Shown: positions 46,701-55,631, numbered from the stretch's first letter. The stretch is 64,000 nucleotides of DNA from F-183 sp964627455 (GCA_964627455.1 CAZVKC010000006.1:62001-126000), one strand, 5' to 3'. Numbers and translations are program-made. The notes: a model not told the origin generated them from the sequence alone.

Positions 46701-47340
46701 CACGCTGCAGAAGTGGATGCAGGCGGTGAACCTGTTGAATCCGCAGGATGCGATGCCGATCCGCGAAATCTCGGACGCCGACGCGCCGCACCGCATCAAC
46801 ATTTCGAGCGTCTGGTCGCTGCCGTTCGGCAAAGGCCGGCATTTCCTGCCGAACGGGAACGCCTTTGTGTCTCGGCTCGTCACCGGCTGGGAACTCTCGG
46901 GCATTTACTCGATCCAGAGCGGTTTCCCCCTGGCGTGGGGCAACGTGATCTACAACGGCGATCCGAAGAACATCCTGCTGCCGCTCGATCAGCGTTCGCC
47001 GGACCACTGGTTCAATGTCGCGAACTTCGAGACGGCGGCGGCAAAACAGTTGCTCTCGACGCAGTTGCGCACCTGGCCGTTCCGCTTCTCGCAACTCCGC
47101 GGACCGCGCCAGAACAACATCGACCTCGCGATCATCAAGCAGACCCGCATCAGTGAAGGTAAGAACCTCGAGTTCCGCGCCGAGGCGTTGAATGCTGCCA
47201 ATCACCCGTACTTCCCGAATCCGAACATGACGGTGACGGCGGCGCAGAGCGCCAGGAGCACGGGCTTCGGACAGATCAGCGCATCGACGATGAACAACTA
47301 TGCGCGCCGGCTGCAGATGAGCCTGCGTTTCCTCTTTTAG
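43780..47340 (+). CDS. TonB-dependent receptor, Oar-like, with carboxypeptidase-regulatory N-terminus
   Basis: 1186 aa. Signal peptide (FAIPILALVLASSSAVWSQ), CarboxypepD_reg domain at about residues 28-115 (GAISGRITDQSGALIPNAKV), plug domain (VEKLPLSYGNPFLLIGL, FDAQFGQTQGGVTNISIKSG), then a very long beta-barrel ending LQMSLRFLF. It is an outer-membrane receptor for TonB-dependent import or a surface structural role like Oar. It shares the general plan of the receptor at 11114 but is distinct in sequence. It stands alone, with its own promoter and a strong terminator, so no partner genes reveal the ligand. Confidence 0.93.
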   Translation: MQIPNRPLFAIPILALVLASSSAVWSQDTRGAISGRITDQSGALIPNAKVLVRNTQVGTALNLTTNTEGLYRAPLLQPGFYDIEVSAEGFKKAVRKSVEVHVADRLEINLSLEIGAAAEQVTVSAESPLLNTESASTGTVVDSKRVEKLPLSYGNPFLLIGLTAGVTFNGSVRLDRPFEPTHIVNFSMGGTRGNLNDITIDGAPTTATANANEVTASYVPPTDIVQEFKVQTNTFDAQFGQTQGGVTNISIKSGTNEFHGSANYSFQRPSFWANDFFLNKNGTPRPDFLFNRWGGSISGPVMLPKYNGRNKTFFLFGYEGIRDSRPRHDDTTNTVPTPAMHQGDFSALLAAPNGAQYTIYDPATRVAIAGGRFQQTPFPGNRIPVARFDKVGQSILNFYPTAEKSKGDAVGLGNYQDATTAEKAKYYNFTTRVDQNIGNNQRFFIRYSTYDRHSTYNNYFDNAFVGDQFYFLSYAAAFDHVYTISPTLLLNTRYSYNRFIRGSDQPESAVGFDLASLGFSPEYIKQIPADQVRFPRINLNGYISNGHTNERRPVNNHTVAATLTKSAGAHSVRMGFEYRVYQEADAFKSNQQTGNFTFASNWTRGPLDNSATSPNNIGQSVAALLLGLPDSGSITRQADYIEQSGSWGFFVQDDWKVNSKLTVNLGLRYEFETPLRERYNRSTLGFDPAYVQPISQAAQTAYASIYPTISGGFPQLPPSAFALRGGMTFAGVGGSNGSLYNTPKNVFMPRLGIAYKLDSKSVVRVGAGMFAGFLGERRGDVLQNGFTQNTNMVISNDNGLTFLAKLANPFPNGVAEPVGNAAGYQTFLGQGFSFFNQNPKIPVTTRWEASLQREFRMFLFEANYIGNKSNHMEVTRNINALPLQYLSTLPTRDDTYNNLLTAAIPNPMRGLVPGNSQGIYTGATTSRQTLLSPFPAFGSNAINSTDNTGYGWYHSFQFTASKRFSKGYTVQGSYTLQKWMQAVNLLNPQDAMPIREISDADAPHRINISSVWSLPFGKGRHFLPNGNAFVSRLVTGWELSGIYSIQSGFPLAWGNVIYNGDPKNILLPLDQRSPDHWFNVANFETAAAKQLLSTQLRTWPFRFSQLRGPRQNNIDLAIIKQTRISEGKNLEFRAEALNAANHPYFPNPNMTVTAAQSARSTGFGQISASTMNNYARRLQMSLRFLF

Positions 47341-47344
47341 AACG

Positions 47345-47398
47345 GCGCCGGAGGAGCGGCTGACGGTCCCCGCCAGTTGCTCCTCCGGGCGCATTTTT
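47345..47398 (+). terminator. intrinsic terminator after TonB receptor 2
   Basis: Left arm 47345-47357 (GCGCCGGAGGAGC) pairs with right arm 47379-47392 (GCTCCTCCGGGCGC, one bulged G), followed by TTTTT at 47394-47398. It lies 5 bp after the receptor stop and separates it from the rimP operon. Confidence 0.85.
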
Positions 47399-47430
47399 GG
47401 TCCGGGCTAGCTTCCGGTGTCCGATTTGCC

Positions 47431-47475
47431 TATAATGGTGTCGAACGGATGAAGTGGGCGAGAGCCCACTTTTTT
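47431..47475 (+). promoter_or_regulatory. rimP operon -10 box and leader hairpin (attenuator-like)
   Basis: A consensus TATAAT (47431-47436, -35 weak) is followed within the predicted 5' leader by AAGTGGGC-GAGA-GCCCACTT (47452-47471), an 8-bp stem closed by a GNRA-type loop, running into TTTTTT (47470-47475). This is the shape of an intrinsic terminator placed about 30 nt before the rimP start. Similar hairpins precede rimP-nusA operons in other bacteria and are proposed to control them, perhaps through NusA-dependent termination. Confidence 0.75.
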
Positions 47476-47503
47476 ATTGGAGTAACGGGCAAGTAAGTCG
47501 AAC

Positions 47504-48022
47504 ATGGCAGGAAACCGCGAGGCCATTATCGGGAAAGTGACGGCGATCGCCGAACGGATCGCCGCGGCCGAAGGCATGGAAATCGCCGGCGTCGAACTGG
47601 CGGGTGGCGGACGCAACCGCGTGCTGCGCGTGTTCATCGACCGTCCTCCAGCCGACGGTCAGACTGTGCCGCTTGACCAGCCCTCGGGCGTCTCGCTGGA
47701 CGACTGTGAACTGATGTCCACCAAGCTGGGCGAGGTGCTCGACAACACCGACGTCATCCCCGGCGAGGAAGGCTATCAGCTCGAAGTCAGTTCCCCGGGC
47801 GTCGAACGCAAGCTGATCAAGCCCATTGACTTTGCCCGGTTTCGAGGTCACAAGGTGAAGATCCGGCTGCGGGAACCGATGGAGAACCAGAAGGTATGGC
47901 GTGGCACTCTTGACGGAATCGATGGCGAAACCGTCAGCCTCACCGCCACTGCTCCGGTGAAGATGGCGCTGTCCATTCCGCTGGGACAGATCGAACGCGC
48001 CAACGTCGAGTTCCGCTGGTAG
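47504..48022 (+). CDS. rimP: ribosome maturation factor RimP
   Basis: 172 aa cytosolic 30S assembly factor. The N-terminal KH-like domain has GMEIAGVELAGGGRNRVLRVFIDRP (partly shown), the characteristic YQLEVSSPGVERKL follows, and the C-terminal SH3-like domain begins with FRGHKVKIRL. It is the first gene of rimP-nusA-infB, the classical order. Confidence 0.95.
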   Translation: MAGNREAIIGKVTAIAERIAAAEGMEIAGVELAGGGRNRVLRVFIDRPPADGQTVPLDQPSGVSLDDCELMSTKLGEVLDNTDVIPGEEGYQLEVSSPGVERKLIKPIDFARFRGHKVKIRLREPMENQKVWRGTLDGIDGETVSLTATAPVKMALSIPLGQIERANVEFRW

Positions 48023-48103
48023 CCGCATTCACCAGCGTCGGCGCAGCCCTCCGGTAAAAGATACAGAGAACCGATTCAAAACACAGTAAGGAAGAATCAA
48101 CGC

Positions 48104-49561
48104 GTGTCCAACAACATTTCGCAACTCATCGAGATCCTGAGCAAGGAAAAAGGCATCGACCCCCAGATTGTGCTCGACGCCGTCAAGGACGCCATGATCG
48201 TTGCCGCGCGCAAACAGTTCAAAGGCAATGAGGACCTGATCGCCGATTTCGACGACAAGGCGGGTTTTCAATTGTTCGCAGTGCGCCGCGTCGCCGAAGC
48301 GGTGGTGGACAAGGATCACGAAATCACATTGAGTGACGCGCGGCGGCATTCGCCCGGCGCTGTGATTGGCGATGAGGTCCGCATTGCAAAACCGACTGAA
48401 GGTCTGGGACGCATTGCCGCGCAGACCGCCAAGCAGGTGATTTTGCAGAAGGTCCGCGAAGCCGAACGCGAGACGATTCATTCGGAATATTCCGGCCGCG
48501 TCGGCGAGTTGGTCAATTGCACGATCAAGCGGATTGAAGGCCAGGACCTGGTGGTCGACCTCGGTAAAACCGAAGCGCGGCTGCCGAAGAAGGAACAGTC
48601 GCGGCTCGAATCTTACTCTGTCGGCGACCGCATCCGCTGCGTGATCAAGAGTGTCGAAAAGACCGGCAAGAACGCGGGCGTGATTGTGTCCCGCGCCGCT
48701 CCGGATCTCGTGGTGCGCCTGTTCGAACAGGAAGTCCCGGAAATTTACGACAACACGGTGCAGATCAAGGGATGCGCGCGCGAAGCTGGCGAACGTACGA
48801 AGATCGCCGTATTCAGCCGCGACCGCGACGTGGACTCGGTCGGCGCCTGCGTTGGGATGAAGGGCATGCGCGTGCAGTCGATCATCCGCGAACTGCGCGG
48901 CGAAAAGATCGACATCATCGAGTTCTCTGAGGATCCGGTGGTGTTTGCGACCCACGCCTTGAGCCCGGCCAAGATCTCGCGCGTGACGATTCTCAATCTC
49001 AATGAGAAGCACATGGAAGTGATCGTCGACGACACGCAGTTGTCGCTTGCGATCGGCAAGAAGGGTCAAAATGTGCGGCTCGCGGCGAAGCTGCTGGGCT
49101 GGAAGATCGACATCAAGAGCGAGGAAGAAAAGCGCCAGGAAGTCGAGAGCCAGATGGCGGCGCTCGACCAGCCGGGGACTCCCGTGAGTGTCCTGATCGA
49201 CCACGGACTTGCCGAGCGTCTGGCTGAGAAGCTGGTCGCCGCCGGGCACACGACAATCGAGCCGCTGGCCAACATGACCCGGGAGGAAATCGAGTCCATT
49301 CCGGGGATTGGAACCGAACTCGCCGACGACGTGATCATCGCGCTGAATGCGTACTACGGCCCCTACGACGAGCAAGCCTTGCAGGATCAACAGGTTGCCG
49401 AAGGTTACGAGCAGCCGTCCGATAGCGGAGAGGTAACCTCCGATTCTCCGGCAGAAGCAGGGGAATTTGCTGAAAACGCTACTGTTGCGGTTGGCGAATC
49501 TGATACGATGGATGAGATGCACGCTCCCGACTCTGAACCGGAAGCGAGCGAAGAGAGGTAA
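48104..49561 (+). CDS. nusA: transcription termination/antitermination protein NusA
   Basis: 485 aa from a GTG with AAGGAAG upstream. Order: N-terminal RNA-polymerase-binding domain, S1 domain (about 135-200, VGELVNCTIKRIEGQDLVVDL in part), KH1 and KH2 (GACVGMKGMRVQSI, LSLAIGKKGQNVRLA), then a helix-hairpin-helix region (MTREEIESIPGIG) and an acidic tail. It binds RNA polymerase and nascent RNA, controlling pausing and termination. The family's gene order is kept but the usual ylxR between nusA and infB is missing (only 24 bp separate them). Confidence 0.97.
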   Translation: MSNNISQLIEILSKEKGIDPQIVLDAVKDAMIVAARKQFKGNEDLIADFDDKAGFQLFAVRRVAEAVVDKDHEITLSDARRHSPGAVIGDEVRIAKPTEGLGRIAAQTAKQVILQKVREAERETIHSEYSGRVGELVNCTIKRIEGQDLVVDLGKTEARLPKKEQSRLESYSVGDRIRCVIKSVEKTGKNAGVIVSRAAPDLVVRLFEQEVPEIYDNTVQIKGCAREAGERTKIAVFSRDRDVDSVGACVGMKGMRVQSIIRELRGEKIDIIEFSEDPVVFATHALSPAKISRVTILNLNEKHMEVIVDDTQLSLAIGKKGQNVRLAAKLLGWKIDIKSEEEKRQEVESQMAALDQPGTPVSVLIDHGLAERLAEKLVAAGHTTIEPLANMTREEIESIPGIGTELADDVIIALNAYYGPYDEQALQDQQVAEGYEQPSDSGEVTSDSPAEAGEFAENATVAVGESDTMDEMHAPDSEPEASEER

Positions 49562-49585
49562 ATCAAGCGGCTGAGCCGCTGCTCT

Positions 49586-52500
49586 ATGAAGATCCGAATT
49601 AACGAGTTGGCGCGAGAGCTGGAAGTCAAACCGGGTAAGATTATCGACTTGCTCCCGGAACTCGGGGTTGACAATAAGAAAACCCATTCCAGTTCGCTCG
49701 ACGACGATGTCGCCAACGCGATCCGGAAGCATTTCGGATTCGAACCGGTGACGACTGTCCCGGTGTTTACAGGGGGCGGCGCGCCTCACGCGGAATCATA
49801 CGGATCTTCCGCGCCCGGCAGCGGCGAGTTCCGCGGCGAAGCTGCCTCGGGACAGCAGCAGCAACAGCCCGGAGCCTCAATGTCACAGAATCAGGAATCG
49901 GCGGCGGCGCGTGTGCAGCCGCCGGTCCAGGGAGCCCAGCGTCAAGGCGGAGAATCCCCGGCAGACGCCGCGACGGGTCCCGCACAGAGCGGCGGCCCCA
50001 TTGTTCCGCCTATCGCCGGACGCCCTCCTCTCCGTCCTCCGATTCTCGGCGGTGGACCTGCGATCACGCCTCCTCTGGCGCCTCCGACGGTTTCGCCTGC
50101 GCCCACGGCGCAGACTGCCCCGCCCGCAGCAGCGGCCCCTGTGGTTCCGCCGGCGCCTCCCCAGGCCCCGGCTCCTACCGCTACACCCGCGTCCTCGCCG
50201 GCAGCCGCGACACCCGCAGCCCCTGCCGCACCGGCTCGTCCGGTTGCTCCAGCGGTTCCCGGCCCTCGCGCCTCCGTCGTTCCTGGCGGTCCGCGTCCGC
50301 AAACCGTAATCCCCGCACGCCCGGTTCCGACCGCGGCGCAACCGGGACAGATTCTTTCGGGTCCTCGCCAGCCGCTGCCGGCCGATGTGACTCGCGGCCC
50401 GGTGATTCCGGGTGCGCCGCGTCCTCCGGTCGCGCCGCAGCGCCCGATGCCCCCGCGTCCGCCGCAGATGACCGGTCCGCGCGCGCCCATGCCGCAACAG
50501 CAGCAGGGTCCTGGCGCGCCGCAAGCACAGCAGCCGCAGGCCGGCGGACCTGGTCTGCAACAGCGTCCTCTGGCAGGTCAGCCGCAGGCTCGTCCCGTGG
50601 TTCCGCCTCGCCCTGAAATTCTCGAACGGCTCCGCCAGCAGCAACAGCGGAGCGCCCCCGGCCAGCCGATGCCCGGAGCCCCGCGCCCCGGCGCACCGTC
50701 TCCGCGTCCGGCGGGTCCCGGCCAACCCGGCGCCTTCCGTGGACCCTTGCGTCCCGGCCAGGGCGGTGGACCCGGCCGTCCCGGTGGTCCCTTCCCCGGA
50801 GCGCCCGGCAGCGGCCCCGGAGGTCCCGGGATGCAGCGCCGCCCGCGCGGCCCGCATCCGACTGCATTGCGTCCGGAAGCTGCAACGCCGGTTCCGACCG
50901 TCGAGCAGCAGCGCCGGCATCAGACCAAGCCGCAGAACAAGCAGCATCATCGCCCGAACGAGCCCGAAGAGGGTCGTTTCAAGGTTGGCCCGCGCCGCCA
51001 GGAATTCCAGGTGCAGGCCGCCAACAAGGACATCACCATCTCGGAAGGCATCACCGTCAAGGAACTTGCCGAAAAGATGGGCGTCAAGGGCGTCGACGTT
51101 ATTAAGAAGCTGGTCCAGAAGAAGATCTTCGCCACCATCAACCAGACCCTGGATGTGAAGCTGGCGGAAGAGATCGCCATGGACTTCGGCGCGCTCGCCG
51201 AACAGGTGAGCTACGAGCAGGAAACGACGCAGGAGATCGAACAGGCCGAGGTCGAAGCGGATCGCGAGAAGCGGCCGCCTGTGGTGACCATCATGGGCCA
51301 CGTCGATCACGGTAAGACTTCGCTGCTCGACGCCATCCGTTTAACCAATGTCGCGGCCCGCGAAGCCGGCGGCATCACGCAGCACATCGGCGCATACCGC
51401 ATCGAGCACAAGGGCCAGAAGATCGCGTTCATCGATACTCCTGGCCACCAGGCGTTCACCCGGATGCGCGCCCGCGGCGCCAAAGTCACCGACATCGTCA
51501 TCCTCGTGGTGGCGGCCGATGACGGCGTCATGCCGCAGACGCTCGAAGCGATCGACCACGCCCGCGCGGCGAAGGTCCCGATCATCGTGGCGATCAACAA
51601 GGTGGATAAGCCCGACGCACAGGTCGACCGCATCAAGCAGCAACTCGCCGATCGCGGCCTGCTGGCGGAAGACTGGGGCGGCGACGTGGTCATGGTTCCG
51701 GTTTCGGCCAAATCGAAGCACAACCTCGACCTGTTGCTCGAAATGATCCTGCTCGTTGCGGAAATGCAGAACCTGCGCGCGAATCCGAGCCGTCCCGGCA
51801 TGGGTTCGGTGCTCGAAGCGCACCTCGATCGCGGACGCGGTCCGGTGGCGACGGTGCTGGTTCGCAACGGTACGCTCAACGTGGGCGACTTCTTCATCTG
51901 CGGATCGGTATTCGGCAAGATCCGCGCGATGTTCGACGATCTCGGAGCCCCGATCCGCAGCGCGGATCCCTCTCAACCCGTCGAAGTCCTCGGCCTCGAA
52001 TCGCTGCCGGAAGTCGGCGACTCGCTGCAGGTGGTGACGGATACGTCCAAGGCCAAGCAGATCGTGATGTTCCGCGAAGCGAAGGCCCGCGACATCTCGC
52101 TGGCGCAGACGAACCGTGTGACGCTCGAGAGCCTGTCGCAGGCGTTCAAAGACGGTGAGATGAAGGAACTCAACATCATCGTCAAGGCGGACGTGGGCGG
52201 TACGGCCGAAGTGCTGTCCGACACGCTGCAGAAGCTTTCGAACGAGAAGGTCCGCTTGCGCGTTCTGCGCGCGGCGGTCGGCGCGATCACCGAATCGGAC
52301 GTCCTGCTGGCGACGACTTCGAATGCAATCGTGGTCGGATTCAACGTCCGGCCGGAGCGCGGCGCGCAGGCGCTGGCCGAGCAGGAAAAGGTCGACATCC
52401 GCCTGCACACGATCATTTACAACCTCACCGACGAGATCAAGCGAGCCATGACCGGCATGCTCGAACCCGTCTTCAAAGAGGTCTACCAGGGCCGAGTCGA

Positions 52501-52780
52501 AGTGCGCGAAACGTTCCGCATTACGAAGGTCGGCACTGTGGCAGGCTGCTACGTTTCGGATGGATTCATCCGGCGCGACAGCGAAATTCGCCTGCTGCGC
52601 GACAACGTCGTGGTCCACACCGGCCGCGTCGATGCGTTGAAGCGTTTCAAGAACGACGCGTCGGAAGTGAAGACCGGATTCGAATGCGGCGTGTCGCTGG
52701 TCGGCTATCACGACATCAAGCCGGGAGACGTAATCGAAGCATTCGTCACCGAGAAGGTCGCCGCGGAGGCGTTCGTATAG
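49586..52780 (+). CDS. infB: translation initiation factor IF-2
   Basis: 1064 aa. An N-terminal IF2_N module (residues 1-50) is followed by a very long Pro/Ala/Gln/Gly-rich linker of about 380 residues, a second IF2_N module (about 475-535), and the GTPase: G1 GHVDHGKT near residue 571, G3 DTPGH, G4 NKVDKPDA, G5 SAK. Domains II to IV follow and bind fMet-tRNA. Longer than the usual about 890 residues, almost entirely because of the linker. It delivers initiator tRNA to the 30S subunit. Confidence 0.98.
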   Translation: MKIRINELARELEVKPGKIIDLLPELGVDNKKTHSSSLDDDVANAIRKHFGFEPVTTVPVFTGGGAPHAESYGSSAPGSGEFRGEAASGQQQQQPGASMSQNQESAAARVQPPVQGAQRQGGESPADAATGPAQSGGPIVPPIAGRPPLRPPILGGGPAITPPLAPPTVSPAPTAQTAPPAAAAPVVPPAPPQAPAPTATPASSPAAATPAAPAAPARPVAPAVPGPRASVVPGGPRPQTVIPARPVPTAAQPGQILSGPRQPLPADVTRGPVIPGAPRPPVAPQRPMPPRPPQMTGPRAPMPQQQQGPGAPQAQQPQAGGPGLQQRPLAGQPQARPVVPPRPEILERLRQQQQRSAPGQPMPGAPRPGAPSPRPAGPGQPGAFRGPLRPGQGGGPGRPGGPFPGAPGSGPGGPGMQRRPRGPHPTALRPEAATPVPTVEQQRRHQTKPQNKQHHRPNEPEEGRFKVGPRRQEFQVQAANKDITISEGITVKELAEKMGVKGVDVIKKLVQKKIFATINQTLDVKLAEEIAMDFGALAEQVSYEQETTQEIEQAEVEADREKRPPVVTIMGHVDHGKTSLLDAIRLTNVAAREAGGITQHIGAYRIEHKGQKIAFIDTPGHQAFTRMRARGAKVTDIVILVVAADDGVMPQTLEAIDHARAAKVPIIVAINKVDKPDAQVDRIKQQLADRGLLAEDWGGDVVMVPVSAKSKHNLDLLLEMILLVAEMQNLRANPSRPGMGSVLEAHLDRGRGPVATVLVRNGTLNVGDFFICGSVFGKIRAMFDDLGAPIRSADPSQPVEVLGLESLPEVGDSLQVVTDTSKAKQIVMFREAKARDISLAQTNRVTLESLSQAFKDGEMKELNIIVKADVGGTAEVLSDTLQKLSNEKVRLRVLRAAVGAITESDVLLATTSNAIVVGFNVRPERGAQALAEQEKVDIRLHTIIYNLTDEIKRAMTGMLEPVFKEVYQGRVEVRETFRITKVGTVAGCYVSDGFIRRDSEIRLLRDNVVVHTGRVDALKRFKNDASEVKTGFECGVSLVGYHDIKPGDVIEAFVTEKVAAEAFV

Positions 52781-52813
52781 TAGAGCTTCCGCTTCAGCAT
52801 CAGGTCCAGAACC

Positions 52814-53107
52814 ATGAGCGTGCCGTGCATCGGAGCCCTGACCCTCGAGATCCAAATCGAGGATTCGCACTCGCTCAAGGACAAGCGGAATGTCGTACGT
52901 AGTTTGAAGGATCGCCTGCGATCCAAGTACAACGTGTCCGTCGCGGAAATCGACGGGCACGGGACCTGGAACCGGGCGGTAGTGGCGGCTGTCACGGTGT
53001 CGAAAGACCGGGAATACGCCGAACAGTTATTGCAGGCCGTCGAGAAAGAGGCCGATCACCTGCTGGGTGGCGCGCTGACCTCGACGGGCATTGAGTGGTT
53101 AAGTTAG
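52814..53107 (+). CDS. DUF503 family protein (YlxP-like)
   Basis: 97 aa. The sequence GALTLEIQIEDSHSLKDKRNVV is the DUF503 hallmark, and the protein ends with the usual GIEWL. These small cytosolic proteins sit between infB and rbfA in many genomes, as here, and are thought to assist ribosome assembly. Function not proven. Confidence 0.9.
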   Translation: MSVPCIGALTLEIQIEDSHSLKDKRNVVRSLKDRLRSKYNVSVAEIDGHGTWNRAVVAAVTVSKDREYAEQLLQAVEKEADHLLGGALTSTGIEWLS

Positions 53108-53137
53108 AGCGGCACGCGGAGGTAGTAACGCAAGGAC

Positions 53138-53512
53138 ATGGAAGGACACCGGGCAGAGCGAATCACCGAGGCCCTACGCGAGGAACTGGACGAACTCATC
53201 GGGTATGAGATGTCCGATCCGCGCGTGGAAGGCGTCACGGTGAGCGAAATCGTGCTCAGTCCGGACGGCAAGAAGGCCGTCGTCCGCGTGGCCTGCAAAG
53301 GCGACGAAAAGGCGCAGCAGGCCGCGGTTGCCGCACTCGAACACGCGAAGAACTTCCTCAAGTCAGAACTGCACCAGCGGCTGCAGATGTATCGTGTTCC
53401 CGATTTCCGCTTCGAGATCGACGTCGAAGCAGAGGTCGGCGGCAAGATCGATTTCCTGCTGCGGCGCATCAAACGCGGACGCCCGCGCGATGGCGAAAAA
53501 CAGGCGTCATGA
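53138..53512 (+). CDS. rbfA: 30S ribosome-binding factor RbfA
   Basis: 124 aa KH-fold ribosome maturation factor. ERITEALREELDELI and DPRVEGVTVSEIVLSPDGKKAVV are typical, as is the VPDFRFEID strand near the end. It follows DUF503 by 30 bp in the same operon. Its stop overlaps the apbE start (ATGA). Confidence 0.95.
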   Translation: MEGHRAERITEALREELDELIGYEMSDPRVEGVTVSEIVLSPDGKKAVVRVACKGDEKAQQAAVAALEHAKNFLKSELHQRLQMYRVPDFRFEIDVEAEVGGKIDFLLRRIKRGRPRDGEKQAS

Positions 53513-54594
53513 AGCGTCGGTTCCTGTTGTCGCTCCTCACGTTCGGCCTTCCCGCCCTGTTTGCGGCTCCCGCGGCTCAGACGAATAAGCTGCTGCGGAT
53601 CGAAACCACCATCGAATCGATGGGCGGCGCGTTTTCGATTGTCGCGTATGGTCCCGATTCGAACGTCTTGCGCGCCGCCACCGAAGCGGCCGGCGAAGAG
53701 GCCAAGCGCATCGAAGAGCTGATTTCGAACTACATGCCGGCCAGCGAATGGAGCGAGATCAATCGCGACGCAGGCATGAAGCCGGTGCGCGTTTCCGCGG
53801 AAACCATCGCGTTGCTGCAGGCCTGCAAGCGCTATCACGAGTTATCCGGCGGGACCTTCGACATCACCGTGGGTCCGCTGATGAAGGTTTGGGGCTTCTA
53901 TAAAGGATCCGGACATTTGCCGCATCGCGCGGAGGTTCGCGCCGCGCTGGCCCGGGTCGGATCAGACAAGATCCTCATCGAAGGCGACGCGGTGCGATTC
54001 GCGAAAAACGGCATGAACATTGATCCCGGCGGCATCGGCAAGGGCTATGCCGTGGATCGCATGGCCGCGATCCTGCGCGAATACGGCATTCAGTCGGCGC
54101 TCATTTCCGCCGCGCGTTCGAGCATTTACGCGATGGGCGCGCCGCCCAACGATCCCGAGGGCTGGAAGGTGCACATCCGCGATCCCAAGGACGCGAAGAA
54201 GGTAGCGCAGGAAGTGTTTTTGCGCGACCAGTCGATGTCGACCTCGGGCAACTACGAAAAGTTCTTTTTTGCCGAAGGAAAGATGTACAGCCACATCATG
54301 GATCCGCGAACCGGCTTCCCCGCCCAGGGGATGCTCAGCGTGTCCGTGATCGCGCCCAGGTGCATCGATTCCGAGGCGTGGACGAAACCACTGTACATAC
54401 AGGGCCGGGCCTGGGCCCAGCAACACATGCCGCGGGAGTTCCGCGCGTACCTCTGCGAGGACGCGACTGCGACTGCCGCTCCACGAGATCGTGGACCTTT
54501 TGGACCTCGAGCGAACACCCGGGACACGCGCCCGTCCTCCGTGTTCGCCACTTCCTCACAAGGAGAGAGAGAATCATGCGCGTGGCTCCGATGA
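53509..54594 (+). CDS. apbE: FAD:protein FMN transferase (ApbE family)
   Basis: 361 aa. An N-terminal signal (RFLLSLLTFGLPALFAAPA) places it in the periplasm. Family motifs include GGTFDITVGPLMKVWGF, DPGGIGKGYAVDRMA (flavin/Mg site) and SGNYEKFFFAEGKMYSHIMDPRTG. It attaches FMN to Thr or Ser of partner proteins such as Rnf/Nqr subunits. The last 40 residues after CEDATAT are Arg/Ser-rich and not conserved, and the final 19 bp overlap hemE. Unusual company for apbE: it is wedged between rbfA and heme genes. Confidence 0.9.
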   Translation: MKRRFLLSLLTFGLPALFAAPAAQTNKLLRIETTIESMGGAFSIVAYGPDSNVLRAATEAAGEEAKRIEELISNYMPASEWSEINRDAGMKPVRVSAETIALLQACKRYHELSGGTFDITVGPLMKVWGFYKGSGHLPHRAEVRAALARVGSDKILIEGDAVRFAKNGMNIDPGGIGKGYAVDRMAAILREYGIQSALISAARSSIYAMGAPPNDPEGWKVHIRDPKDAKKVAQEVFLRDQSMSTSGNYEKFFFAEGKMYSHIMDPRTGFPAQGMLSVSVIAPRCIDSEAWTKPLYIQGRAWAQQHMPREFRAYLCEDATATAAPRDRGPFGPRANTRDTRPSSVFATSSQGERESCAWLR

Positions 54595-55613
54595 ATAGCC
54601 GCTTTCTGGACGCCTGCCGGCGTCGCCCCACTGACGTTCGCCCGGTCTGGTTCATGCGCCAGGCGGGACGTTACATGAAGGAATACCGGGACATCCGCGC
54701 GCACCACGACATACTGGAGATCTGCAAGCGCCCCGATCTCGCCGCGCAGGTGACGCTCCAGCCCATTGATGTCCTCGACGTCGATGCTGCGATCATTTTC
54801 GCGGACCTGCTGCTGCCAGTCGAACCGATGGGCCTGAAGCTGAAGTTCGTGTCGGGCGAAGGTCCGGTGATCGACAACCCCGTGCGCACGTCCAACGACA
54901 TCGACACGCTGTCGACTTCGAACACCGATGAACTCGGCTACGTCGGCGATGCAATCCAGATCGTGACTCGTGAACTGTCCGGCCGCTGCCCGCTGATCGG
55001 TTTCGTCGGCGCGCCGTTTACGCTCGCGAGCTACATGATCGAAGGCGGTCCGTCGCGGAATTACCTGCGCACCAAGTCGATGATGTATCGCGAAGAGGGT
55101 CTGTGGCGACGCCTGATGGGCAAGCTCGTCGACGTACTGGGAACCTTTGCGTTGATGCAGGTTGCCAGCGGCGCCCGTGTGATCCAGGTGTTCGATAGCT
55201 GGGTCGGCGCGCTGGGATCCGACGACTACGTGCGCTACGTGCAGCAGTACTCGCGCGCCTTGATCGAACGCATTCGGACGTCCGGCGTTCCGGTGATCCA
55301 CTTCGGCACCGGCACCGCGGGATTCTTCCGCGAACTGCATGCCGCGGGCGGAGACGTACTCGGCGTCGACTGGCGCATCAACATCGACCAGGCGTGGATG
55401 GACATCAGCTACCGTTCGGCAATCCAGGGCAACCTCGATCCCGCGGTGCTGCTCGCGCCGCTGCCTGAGCTGAAGGTCCGCGTGCATGAGTTGCTCAAGC
55501 GCACGGGAACGCGTCCCGGCCACATCTTCAACCTCGGCCACGGCATCCTGCCGGAAACGCCGGTGGATCACGTGAAGGCTGTGGTCGATATCGTTCGCAA
55601 CTTCCGTCCGTAA
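54576..55613 (+). CDS. hemE: uroporphyrinogen decarboxylase
   Basis: 345 aa. UROD signature 1 is RPVWFMRQAGRY (residues 22-33) and signature 2 is GFVGAPFTLASYMIEGG; the conserved late GHGILPETPVDHV is present. It decarboxylates uroporphyrinogen III to coproporphyrinogen III in the cytosol. ATG 54576 has AGGAG 10 nt upstream, located within the end of apbE; ATG 54591 is possible. It is followed 18 bp later by the protoporphyrinogen oxidase gene. Confidence 0.97.
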   Translation: MRVAPMNSRFLDACRRRPTDVRPVWFMRQAGRYMKEYRDIRAHHDILEICKRPDLAAQVTLQPIDVLDVDAAIIFADLLLPVEPMGLKLKFVSGEGPVIDNPVRTSNDIDTLSTSNTDELGYVGDAIQIVTRELSGRCPLIGFVGAPFTLASYMIEGGPSRNYLRTKSMMYREEGLWRRLMGKLVDVLGTFALMQVASGARVIQVFDSWVGALGSDDYVRYVQQYSRALIERIRTSGVPVIHFGTGTAGFFRELHAAGGDVLGVDWRINIDQAWMDISYRSAIQGNLDPAVLLAPLPELKVRVHELLKRTGTRPGHIFNLGHGILPETPVDHVKAVVDIVRNFRP

Positions 55614-55631
55614 TTCAGTTTCTTCGATTCG

